A stretch of 64,000 nucleotides of DNA from Ahaetulla prasina (taxonomy: Eukaryota > Chordata > Lepidosauria > Squamata > Colubridae), in assembly GCF_028640845.1 (NCBI RefSeq), contig NC_080540.1, positions 97,935,561-97,999,560 of the forward strand, written 5' to 3'. Positions within the stretch are counted from its first letter, which is position 1, and every line of letters begins with the position of its first letter. Below, in pieces: positions 20,116-29,645 of this stretch. The notes under the pieces are model-generated. The model had not been told where the DNA came from. It did no database searches and saw only the letters and a program-made list of their open reading frames with translations. The translations under genes and the position numbers were made by a program.

Positions 20116-21894
20116 TTTCATATGATGTCTTCTCTTCCTTTATCTCTTGTTTTGAAATCTCCTATCCCTGTGTGGGTGAATCAATGGCCTATGTCACAGG
20201 AAAAGGTTACAGTCCTGCAGGACTTAGTGGCTCAGCAACTACAGGAAGGACATCTCGAATTCTCAACTAGCCCTTATAATACTCCTGTCTTTGTAATCAA
20301 AAAGAAAAGTGGGAAACACCGCCTCCTGCAGGATTTGAGAAAAATTAACGCCATAATTCAGCCTATGGGACCTCTACAATGTGGCCTTCCCAACCCAAAC
20401 TTGATTCCTCACAATTATGACTTGGTAGTAATAGATTTAAAGGATTGTTTCTTTTCTATTCCTTTGGCTCCTGCTGACAGAATTCTTTTTGCATTCACCA
20501 TTCCTCAATTTAACAATTCAAGGCCTACTACTAGATATCAATGGAAGACCCTACCACAAGGAATGATCAACAGTCCCACGATTTGCCAAAATTATGTTGA
20601 TAAGGCCCTACAGCCTTATCGTGATGCACATCCTACCTTTTTGGTTTATCATTACATGGATGATATATTAATTGCAGCAGATGGTCCAAAAGGCACTGTT
20701 TCTCAAACTCTTACTTTTCTGTATACTATTTTGGCTCAATCTGGTCTTCATGTTGCTCCTGACAAGATTCAAACGCAGTATCCTATGCAGTATTTGGGTC
20801 ATAAGCTCATGGCATCTGCTGCCATGCCTGTTCTCCCTACACTACATCTCCCAGAAAAAACCACACTTGTTCAACTCCAACAGTATCTGGGAACTCTTAA
20901 TTGGGCCAGACCTTATCTTTCAATTTCAACTCATGTTCTATCTCCTCTTTTTTCTGCTCTGATTGGCCTTAAACATCCATCAGACACTGTTGTTCTCACA
21001 CAAGATCAAAAGACTGCTTTGTCTTTAGTTAATATAGCTCTCACCCGGAGATGGGTCGACAGAGCTTTGCCTAATGAGCCTCTTTTGTTTGCTATCCTAC
21101 CTACTCCTTCTCTCTTAACTGCTCTCATTTTCCAATTGACTGATGGAAAGAAAATGCACATTTTGGAGTGGATACATTTGGCACACACTCCTAAGGCCTC
21201 AATTACCACCAAAGCCTTACAAATGGCTCTTCTCTTGGACAAGGGGAGGAGACGTAAACGGGCTCTCATGGGTATAGAATTCAGTACTCTGTATGTACCC
21301 TTTAAATTAAGTCAATGGGAATCTTTGTTTCAAACATCAGATGCATTGCAAAATGCCTTGGAGGATTGGAATGGTATTCTCTCATGCCATCTTCCTCCAG
21401 ATCCTCGATTACAAATATTAAAAACTGTTCCCATTCTTTTTTCAACTCCTGTAAGTTCCTCTCCCATCAAAGATGCCCTCACTGTGTTCACAGATGGCTC
21501 AAAATCCATAGGTGCCTGTGTATGGCAGGAAAGAGGACAGGACAATTGGCAGACTCGTACTACTTCAGCTCAGTCTTCTGCCCAACAAGCAGAATTGTCT
21601 GCCTTCAATCTTGCTCTTTCAATGTTTCCCAATCAGCCCCTTAATATTATCACAGATAGTTTGTATGTTTCACATTTGATCTCCTATATATACGATGCTT
21701 ACATTTCTCCCTCAACCCCTGTCCCTTTAATGAGATTTTTTTTACAGCTCCAGGAATTGTTACATCTCCGTGCTTATCCGCTGTTTGTAGCACATATTAG
21801 AAGTCATCAACATCTTCCTGGATTTTTATCAGAAGGAAATCATATGGCAGATGAGGCATGTAACCCAACCCGCCCTCCTGCCTGTATACCTTAA
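20116..21894 (+). CDS. pol: Retroviral Pol: reverse transcriptase and RNase H
   Basis: An open frame of 590 codons counted from the first ATG at 20122, in the same frame as pro and separated from it by one TAA. Reverse transcriptase shows TSPYNTPVFVIKKKSG, the first catalytic Asp in VIDLKDCFFSIPL (about residue 105), LPQGMINSP and the catalytic YMDD at residues 178-181. RNase H lies at about residues 450-588 with VFTDGSKS, AELSAF, ITDSLYV and HMADEA. YMDD and the overall style are betaretroviral. The frame stops at 21892-21894, before integrase, which continues in another frame; a small indel at about 21860-21895 is the likely cause. Confidence 0.93.
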   Translation, partial: FHMMSSLPLSLVLKSPIPVWVNQWPMSQEKVTVLQDLVAQQLQEGHLEFSTSPYNTPVFVIKKKSGKHRLLQDLRKINAIIQPMGPLQCGLPNPNLIPHNYDLVVIDLKDCFFSIPLAPADRILFAFTIPQFNNSRPTTRYQWKTLPQGMINSPTICQNYVDKALQPYRDAHPTFLVYHYMDDILIAADGPKGTVSQTLTFLYTILAQSGLHVAPDKIQTQYPMQYLGHKLMASAAMPVLPTLHLPEKTTLVQLQQYLGTLNWARPYLSISTHVLSPLFSALIGLKHPSDTVVLTQDQKTALSLVNIALTRRWVDRALPNEPLLFAILPTPSLLTALIFQLTDGKKMHILEWIHLAHTPKASITTKALQMALLLDKGRRRKRALMGIEFSTLYVPFKLSQWESLFQTSDALQNALEDWNGILSCHLPPDPRLQILKTVPILFSTPVSSSPIKDALTVFTDGSKSIGACVWQERGQDNWQTRTTSAQSSAQQAELSAFNLALSMFPNQPLNIITDSLYVSHLISYIYDAYISPSTPVPLMRFFLQLQELLHLRAYPLFVAHIRSHQHLPGFLSEGNHMADEACNPTRPPACIP

Positions 21895-22769
21895 CAGCAG
21901 GAGAAAGCCATGACTATTTTCATCAGAATAAAAAAGCTCTTGTCAAGCAGTTTGGTATTACCCATCAAGAAGCCACTGCCATAATTCAGCAATGTCCAAC
22001 ATGTAGTCTACAGTCATTTGCAGTCCCACAAGGGGTCAACCCCAGGGGTACTAGTGCTTGTGAGACATGGCAAATGGATGTAACTCAATACCCATCCTTT
22101 AACCCTTGGAAATACATTCATGTTTGCATTGATACATATTCAGGTTTCATCATGGCAACCTTGCAAAGGGGTGAAACCACAAAACAAGTAATTAATCATT
22201 GTATTCGGACTTTCGTAACGTTGGGATGTCCAAAAACTCTAAAAACTGACAATGGACCAGCCTATACGAGCTCTGCCTTTGCACAATTTTGCCATCACTG
22301 GTCAATAATCCACAAATTCTGCATTCCTTTCAATAGCCAGGGCCAGGCCATTATAGAGAGAGCGAATTTGACTCTTAAACAGGCCTTGGACAAACACTTG
22401 GGGTCAAAAGGCATCAGCCCCCCGACACTCCCGGCGTTGCAAAATGTATTAAATGTTTGCTTGTATTCATTGAATTTTCTTAATCTAACCGGATCTCCTG
22501 CCTCCACTGCTGCCTCGAGACAGTTTTCCACTCCTCCCCTCCCCTCTTCTCGTCCTCTGGTATATTATAGGCATCTTCCGGATCCAGCTTGGAAAGGTCC
22601 AGCTCAATTGATTACCTGGGGAAAAGGCTACGCTGCAGTTCAATTGCCTGATCGAGTCCTGTGGGTTCCGGCTCGCTGTGTTCGCCCCTGTCATCTCAAT
22701 CAACCAAAAAAGAAAGATGAAGATCCTTCTGATCCTATCACTGATCTCTCTTGTCTCTTCTGTCCCTAA
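21895..22769 (+). pseudogene. pol: Retroviral integrase, out of frame with RT
   Basis: Open from about 21890 in the frame +2 relative to RT. The N-terminal zinc-binding part shows ESHDYFH...CPTC (HHCC). The catalytic core has the Asp in TWQMDVTQY (about 22073), the second in TDNGPAYTS (about 22246) and the Glu in AIIERANLTLK (about 22350). The C-terminal part carries WKGPAQLITWGKGYAAVQ and ends by overlapping the start of env by about 50 bases, as in many retroviruses. All catalytic residues are present; only the frame break with RT disables it. Confidence 0.88.
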
Positions 22770-23622
22770 TGCCTCTTCCTCTCTTCCTAAATGTACTTTC
22801 CTTGAACGTTTAAGTGCTTATATAAGAGTCCCTCATTGTAGAGTACAAACCCCTCTTGGGGGTCGTGCGGAACTTGTTTGCAGACAACGCCATCCCTTGC
22901 TGCATCCAGCTCAGTGGACATGGCTAAAGAATGGATATCCAATCCTTCCCTCTAACAATACTTACATTATATCCTCTCCCTGTTCCACTTCTCTGTTAAT
23001 TTTTAACATCTCATCTGAAGACTACAGCACTTATGTATGCTCCCTGTTTTTCCCAAAGCAAGAAAGATCTTTTGACATGAAAATTTCCCTTCTCTCTGCT
23101 ACCCATTTCTCCTCTGGTGTGTCTCGCTTCTTGCCCTCTTCCCACGTTTCTACCTCTGCAGCTCTCCGTTTGCAGCGCTCCTTATCCGGAGCACAGCAGA
23201 ACCTGCATCGTCCCGCAAATTATACTTGGACTATTTTGGACTTCCAAGGAGGCGTCCTTCATTCCATCTCTAATCGAACTCTGTGGCCTTGGTTTCCTGC
23301 ACTCTACTTTGACTTTGCTGAAATGCTGGTCGGCGCCCATGGATTTAAACATAAAACAAAATGTAATCCTTCCCCTCGGGACGTCTGGTCAATTGGTCCA
23401 GGCCTGTATATCTGCCCAGGACATCTTACTGATCTCTCCCACCTAGATGAATGTGGGACCATCTCTGATTGGTACTGTAAGTCCTGGCAATGTGTCAACC
23501 GGAAAGATTTGGTGGACTGCTCCTATACTACTGACTATATCAAAGCTGTACTAGGCCCTGATAACAATTTGCCTTGGAATTCCTGCTCCAATTGGGCCTG
23601 CTGCGTCGCCTCAATCCTATGA
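22717..23622 (+). pseudogene. env: Retroviral Env surface unit, N-terminal part with Ig-like domain
   Basis: The ATG at 22717 is chosen because it is followed by a clear signal peptide (MKILLILSLISLVSS). Residues are numbered from an upstream open codon at 22678. An immunoglobulin-like segment spans about residues 60-140: Cys68, Trp80/Trp82 (WTWLKNG), LLIFNIS, then Asp115-x3-Tyr119-x-Cys121 (DYSTYVC). The recognisable surface-unit start (NYTWTILDFQGG, then TLWPWFPALYFD) appears only at about residue 181, followed by GLYICPGH and CGTISDWYCKSWQC, which match gammaretroviral surface units. The frame is lost at 23575-23620; the protein continues in a different frame. Several N-glycosylation sites are present. 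Confidence 0.85.
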
Positions 23623-24587
23623 CTGTTACTTTTACATCTCATGGAAGGAGTCTTCCGATTACTGAATGGCTTAAAGGGAAAAGATGGGGGGGAAGGTCGA
23701 GAGATAATTCCGATTACAGACATCCAGGAAATATATTCATAATTCGTCTTACCATGTCCTTAGAAACATCCCCACCTGTGGGCCCAAACAAACAAGTCAA
23801 CTCGCCCTTTTTACAGCCCTTGATTAAAAGCAACAATCCATTGGTGTCCTTGGTCTCCTCTGCGCATGATGCCCATGTGGCAGCCCGTACTTTCCTAACA
23901 ATGATAGTAGATGTTGGCTGTGTCTGTCTTCTCAACCCCTTTTATGAGGCCATAGGTTCCGCCTACCTTTACCAATAGCACCTCAGATACCGGTTGCAGG
24001 TGGTCTAACTCTTCTATAACGGTATCCTCAATTGAAGGTCAAGGTTGTTGCCTTGGGTATGTACCTCTAACTTTTCTCACTTTTGTATCAATGCCTCCTC
24101 GGATGCCTATACTTCCTGCACAATATACTTGTCCAAAGAAAGGCTAGGACTTGACACTGGAGGGTGGACTATAATACACACTACTCTATCAACTGCAGAT
24201 CTTTCCAAACGTTTAAACGGTCAGTTTTTTATTCCTTCCAATGGCTCTATTTGGGCCTGCTCTACGGGTGCTACTGCATGTGTCAGTGGAGACATTTTAC
24301 ACACAAACACGCTTTTGCATTCAGGTTTATCTTCTCCTAAACTGTCTGTTTTTTCCAATAATGAGTTCTTTTCTCGCATGGAAACACCCCAATACCTTCC
24401 ACGAACCAAACGGGAGGTGGTTACTACTATGACTTTGGCCCTTCTCCTGGGCCTAGGAGCCACTGGTGCTGCAACTGGAATCGCAGGAATGGTTGTGGCT
24501 GACAAAAACATCCGCAGGCTCAGTATTGAAATAGATGCTGATCTCAAACGCATTGAGCAATCCATGGTTGCCCTCCAAAATTCCTGA
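23574..24587 (+). pseudogene. env: Retroviral Env surface unit C-terminal part and fusion peptide, frame-broken
   Basis: Recognisable Env sequence passes through three frames. The frame from 23574 holds TVTFTSHGRSLP, TEWLKGKRW and HPGNIFIIRLT. The CWLC motif, the covalent SU-TM linkage site of gammaretroviruses, lies in another frame at 23912-23923. YEAIGSAYLY returns in the first frame at about 23945, a further shift occurs at about 23970, and the first frame resumes from about 24060 with NGSIWACSTGATACVS. The cleavage site RTKR (24402-24413) is followed by a hydrophobic fusion peptide. The frame ends at 24587. About five single-base-type shifts in one kilobase leave no functional Env. Confidence 0.82.
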
Positions 24588-25131
24588 CCTCTCTCTCCGA
24601 GTTGTGTTACAAAATAGAAGGGGTTTGGACTTGCTATTCTTAAAACAGGGCGGTCTGTGTGTAGCTTTGAAAGAAGAATGTTGTTTTTACACTGAAAGTT
24701 CTGGTGTTGTGCTTGACTCTATGGCAGAATTAAATACCCGATTGAAAGATAGAGAAAAAGAGCGTTCTCAATCCCACACGTGGTATCAGGGAATGTTTAA
24801 TCTCTCTCCCTGGTTGACCACCCTCCTCTCTGCCCTAGCTGGTCCTCTGATTTTGTTGCTCCTTGCATGTACAATTGGCCCATGTGTCATGGGGAGAGTT
24901 CTAGCATTTTTGAAACAACGACTAAACAGTATTGGAGATGATGTCCTCTTGCTAAGAAACACTGTTGAAAATGAATATAAACAACCTCTTTTAGAATTAG
25001 CCTCTGAGGCTGATGAAGACTCTGAATCGGGAACCATTCCTTTGGAAAAGTGTACTGACTCCCTGCGGGGTCTCCCGGAGGGGGGATCCACTGGGGATGT
25101 CATAGCTTTAGAAGAATATTACCCATCTTAA
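24535..25131 (+). pseudogene. env: Retroviral Env transmembrane subunit, C-terminal part
   Basis: After a last frame change near 24590 the frame shows [18 protein letters not shown], the conserved heptad/immunosuppressive-type region, then CVALKEECC, the CX6CC motif of gammaretroviral and type-D TM proteins. A membrane span lies around [18 protein letters not shown] (about 24810-24865). The cytoplasmic tail is about 85 residues, long for this class, acidic, and ends YYPS at a TAA (25129-25131) that lies inside the 46-bp unit repeated at the 3' LTR edge. Confidence 0.88.
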
Positions 25132-25210
25132 AAAATAAAAACAGAGGACATATGGATATATCATTTACCCATCTTAAAAAATAAAAACAGAGGACATATG
25201 GATATATCAT
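25119..25210 (+). repeat. 46-bp tandem unit over env end, polypurine tract and U3 start
   Basis: TTACCCATCTTAAAAAATAA... occurs at 25119 and again at 25165, period 46. The first unit supplies the env stop and an A/G-rich tract (AAAAACAGAGGA) that serves as polypurine tract; the second lies inside the 3' LTR and, by copying, inside the 5' LTR (17161-17206). The LTR edge, defined by comparison with the 5' LTR, is at 25151. Confidence 0.92.
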
Positions 25211-25803
25211 TGGTTCAGGTTTTCTTAGGCCTCACAGCCGGGAGAACTTGACTTGACTTTTTTCAGTGCTACATGACAGACATGATTAATAGTACCCATA
25301 GTTCTGATTTCCCTGAATTAGGTTTCTATTCCGCTGAACCTTCCCTGAGTTAGATGCATAGTTTTGCTCTCCCTGATTTGGGCCCCTACCTTTCCCTGAG
25401 TTAGTTTTACATTCCTGAGTTGGGTTTCTATTCAGGTAAAATGCATGATTTCCTGAAAAACACGTGGTATTTTGCTAATACGTATACTCTAAACGCTTGC
25501 TGATTGGTGATGTTAAGTTTCTATATGCTAATTCCCTCCTTGCTGTAGTTACCCCTCCCTGCTAAAACTGCATAATAAAAGAGACTGTTGCGATCTAAGG
25601 GGGACTCTTTCTACAACCCTTTTCTTCGTGCTCTCTCATCTGGAAGAACTCCTGGTGTGGTGTCTTTTATTTGGCTTCTTTCGTCCTTGCGAGGACCCAC
25701 TAAATTGTCTCAGCGAGGGCTGAGACCCGTTCCTGCGGGAACCCAGGACAACATCAACAGGGAACCTTGGACTACAAATAAGTGTTGCAGACCAACAGCA
25801 ACA
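25151..25803 (+). repeat. 3' LTR of the endogenous retrovirus
   Basis: 653 bp; one A fewer than the 5' LTR near 25605, and otherwise no difference seen by eye. Ends CAGCAACA, then ATGTAG (25804-25809) repeats the target site. Confidence 0.95.
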
Positions 25804-26085
25804 ATGTAGCCTGAGTCATTAGTTGACAAAGTATTCCCAATGAACCATTAAATTGTTCCTTTCCGGTGTATTGCTGCACAACATAAGGCAACTGATGGGA
25901 TGGCAGCTACTTTAGCAATTCTCCATCTACATGGTGTCATTGGAAAAAGCCTGAATCAGCTAATTCAAAATAGCTGCCAAATCTATGAATGATCATTAAT
26001 CCAATTTAGTCCCTCTTCTTTTTAAACCAATGCTTTCTTTTCCTGGGATTGTGCTGCAGCTGCAGAAGTTGAAGCTAGTTTAAGG

Positions 26086-26220
26086 TAGGGGTCTCCAACC
26101 TTGGTCCCTTTAAGACTTGTGGACTTCAACTCCCAGAGTCCCTCAGCCAGCAAAGCTGGCTGAGGGACTCTGGGAGTTGAAGTCCACAAGTCTTAAAGGG
26201 ACCAAGGTTGGAGACCCCTG
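26086..26220. mobile_element. 135-bp hairpin MITE, hAT-type
   Basis: The two arms of about 66 bases are almost perfectly complementary (TAGGGGTCTCCAACCTTGG ... CCAAGGTTGGAGACCCCTG) around a short centre at 26150-26155. Flanks GTTTAAGG (26078-26085) and ATTTAAGG (26221-26228) form an 8-bp target duplication with one mismatch. No coding content. Confidence 0.9.
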
Positions 26221-26228
26221 ATTTAAGG

Positions 26229-28341
26229 AGTTTCAGAAGTGCTATATGAGCATCTCACATTCTCTGGAGAACCTTTTTGTCTTTGAACCTGAAGTGTAAT
26301 CCAAATACTTAGACCTCCATTTTTTTTCCATTTGGTACAACAACAAACCTGTTGGATAGGTTAAAACAAGAGATGGAGATTGGCTCAAGTCATCTACTGA
26401 GCTTCCATGGTGGACTTCAGCTTGTGCCTTTCAGGTTTTTGTTCAAAATCTTAATCATTGCACAAATTGGCTTTCATTGACTTACTTGCTCTCCACAACC
26501 AAGTTAGTTGTCTTTTTCGGAGCTGATGGGCAATGAACATGCATAATATGTGGACACCATGTCCTTTGTAATTATTCTCCCACTCACTCGTGAATCATGG
26601 AAAAAAAACATTTTACCTAAAATTTAGGAAGGAACAATCCTCAAGAGCAGTTTCTTTCTGTGCAAGTGACATAGCAAGGCAATACTAGAAAAATAAACTT
26701 TGAACATCCTAACAACAACAAAAAATAAAAAAAGTAATAGGCCTAATAGGATGGTCAAATTAGAAAGGTATAGTTTTGTGGCTTAGAGATGAAAGCAAGA
26801 TATCCTTTTTCCTTATAATTTTTAGTTTTAGCCCTGAGTAAATTATAAAAGGAGCTTCTGTGGAGAAAAAAGGAGAGACAAATATGCCATGCTGCTCTCT
26901 GCTGGTAGATTATTTTTGCTGCTGTTACATTGCTATCTAAATTGTTTAACTGAGCACGTAATACATGTGCTGTTTCGATATTGATACAGTTCACAGAAGT
27001 TTCAAGTTAAATCCCAACGTTAGACAGGAACTAGGAGGAAAATGTTTGCTCTTCTGCAGGTCCTCATTCCAATGCTGCTAGTGCTAGTGCTTGAACAAGC
27101 AAAATTATGTTTTACCAAGGAAGTAGAAGCAGTTGGTAGCCCTGCGTTAGTCAGGGTGAAGAGATGGATACTCAGAGTAGGAGAAGTTACAGCAATAAAG
27201 GGAGGGTTATTCTCTGGAATGGCAGACACAGGATGTAGCAAAAAATTAATTTTAAAAATCTTGAACATGAATTTAAGAAAAACTTTGGGAGATAAGATGT
27301 CTCTGTAATGAAGTTGGAGGGGCTCTGCTGCCATGTATATATTCATGTAAATTAAAGGCTTTTTACACTAGAGAAAGGATACTTTTTGGTACAATTGGAC
27401 AGGAAGGAGTTGGTTAAGATGTTTGCTAAGGAAACTAGTCAATCTCTTTTATGCCAATTTACAATTAACAAGTCCAGAAAAGTATGGCAAATATTCTTGC
27501 CAGTTGTGAAAAACATATTAAGTAAAAGAGTACTTTCTTGAAATATTCGTGTAAACATAATGGTTGAGTGACAATTACAATCTTGTCCATTTGCCAAGGA
27601 AAATTACTATTATTTATTAAGTTTGCATGCTTCCCAACTCTCAGTAAATTGGAGCAGTTTACAATTTTTAAAAATTATTATTCACAAAAAAAACACCTAA
27701 AAGTGCTTTAAAAAATGAAAAGAACAACGGAAATGAAGAAGCAAAGGATATTATGAGTTAACAGAATTGTGTAGATTTTTATCTAATATAATTATTAAAG
27801 TGCATATTACATTTAGAATATTTATATAATCGTCATTTGTTTTTAACCTTCTGTATTTTGTATAAATGAGTTCCATATTACATTATATTTATCCATACAA
27901 AATCTACAGGCAATCAACTCATAGGCGGCAAATGCAGTCAGGAGTCCACTGAATAATTGGGGACATACATTTATTTATCTTTCTAATGTTGCAATATTAG
28001 TCTTTTGGCCATAGTAAGGGCTTGAAGAATCTATCTATATTGTCCAGTTAACATATTAGGTATGTAATTCAAGAGAATATTACCTTCCAAAAAATTAGCT
28101 TTTGTCACAAATAGTCCAACATTTTCTCTCAAAATTAAGTAAGTAAAGGACATTGTAAAAATGTGTGTTTTAAAGAAGCACTGTCCATATTAATCTCCAA
28201 CAGAGTATTTGTATTAGTTTGTCCTTTTCTATATAAACATAATGGAGTCCAATAAATTCTAAATATTACTTTTTGTTGTGTATTGTCATAGTTTCAGATC
28301 AATTGACACTCTTGCTATAGAAGTTAAATAATTCTTGCATT
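26229..28341. other. AT-rich intergenic sequence
   Basis: No gene could be supported. A plus-strand frame at 27042-27308 starts with a hydrophobic stretch and contains a basic segment, but it has no family resemblance I can name, no splice context and no sign of codon constraint. Confidence 0.45.
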
Positions 28342-28515
28342 GTCTAGGTCAGTGGTCACCAACCGGTGGTCCATGGAGAAAATTTTGGTGGTCCTCAGAG
28401 AAATCTTTGCATTTATCTCGAGGAGCCCAGCCGAAGTTTCCCGTGCTCGTGCTTCAGCTCTTTGACTTCCAGGGACAGGATGGGGTCCTTCAGGCAGTTA
28501 GCTTGGCCGTCTGTT

Positions 28516-28730
28516 AGCAGAGAGAAGCAGCCGGAGTCAACCCTGGCTTTGCTGTCCATTGCAGACATTAGATCGCCCCCCTGCAAACTCTCGTCTCTTA
28601 AGGAGCGCTTGCTGAAGCAGCACAGGAAACTTTGGCCGGGGTCCTCGAGAGATGAGAGTTTGCAAGGGGCCGATCTAGTGTCTGCAATGGACACCAAAGC
28701 CAGGGTTGACTCCGACTGCTTCTCTCTGCT
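28516..28730. repeat. Internal inverted repeat, 83-bp arms
   Basis: The left arm 28516-28598 and the right arm 28648-28730 are inverted copies with six differences in 83 positions by eye, around a 49-base spacer. It lies inside the hAT-type element and is separate from its termini. Confidence 0.88.
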
Positions 28731-29645
28731 GTAGTGCTTCCTGGATGCAGTTTACCTCTCTGAGCCTCAAACACTCCAAGCCCCAAGCGCCCCCTCATCA
28801 GACCCCCAGAGCAACTCCTCTCCAGTCGGCAGGTTGAGCCCAGCACCAGCTCTCATATGCCAAGTCGAGCCCTTTGTCTACTTCAAACTGTCCCCCATCA
28901 GAAGGACCCCACAAAGCCCTCACCGCCCCTTCCATCCATCTGCCCCCAGCCAGCCTTTTGGATAAGGTGGAAATACTGGACCTTCAGAGGTTGGGTGGCT
29001 ACGGCTGGGAAGAAAAGAAAGAGCAGCAGCGGTTCCAGGAGGAGGAGGAGGAAATCTGGTAGTAGGGTATCTTTGCCTGACTTTTCCGCACAAAAGCTTG
29101 TCTCCCACCTGGCTCTTTCTCCTTCTTTCCCTGCAGTTCTTTCTGGGGGGCGGGAAAGACCCTTCCTCTTTTTGTACCCAGTTGGCACTTTCCAAAGCTC
29201 ACTTTTCCAGCTTTAGCTGCTCAAATCCCCTTTGATTGTGATTTTTAAAAATTATTATTTACATTGGCCATCCCTTTCTGACATCTCCCGTTTTCTCTTT
29301 GATTTCCCCCCTCTCAACCATTACTTTCCCAAGTCCTCCATTTGCTTCCAACCTGCTTTTCTTTTGCCTGTGTGATTTTAAAACAAAGATTTAGAAACTC
29401 CGGGCTTTAAAGACTTCTCTTTGTTCTGGATTGGTGGATAAATCCCAGGTATGAATATGCCTATGCATTTAATATGGGAATGAGTATAAATTCTTAAAAG
29501 AAACTTAGCATGAAGTAGGGGAACTGAGATTTATTAGCTTTGCTTTCTTTGTGCATTTCCTTGGTTATGTTGTGCAAAAAATAATAATGGTGCACCGGTT
29601 AAAGGCGGCTGAGCCTCCCCCACCCCCCAGCGGTCCGCGGGATTT

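Larger units (their letters stand above)
17141..25809 (+). mobile_element. Endogenous retrovirus, complete provirus with mosaic layout
   Basis: Two LTRs (17147-17800, 25151-25803) flank gag, pro, pol and env in the plus orientation. The insertion is framed by ATGTAG at 17141-17146 and 25804-25809, a 6-bp target duplication as seen with betaretroviruses. Gag, protease, RT and integrase have betaretroviral features, while Env is of the gammaretroviral/type-D kind with CWLC and CX6CC motifs. The primer site matches tRNA-Pro. The LTRs differ by a single base insertion/deletion, so integration was recent or the two LTRs were homogenised. Gag and RT are open over their full length, but pol has one frame change before integrase and env has several. 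Confidence 0.95.

Noticed and set aside
27042..27308. 88-codon plus-strand frame with a hydrophobic start
   Set aside because: No family resemblance, splice signals or promoter context; treated as chance.
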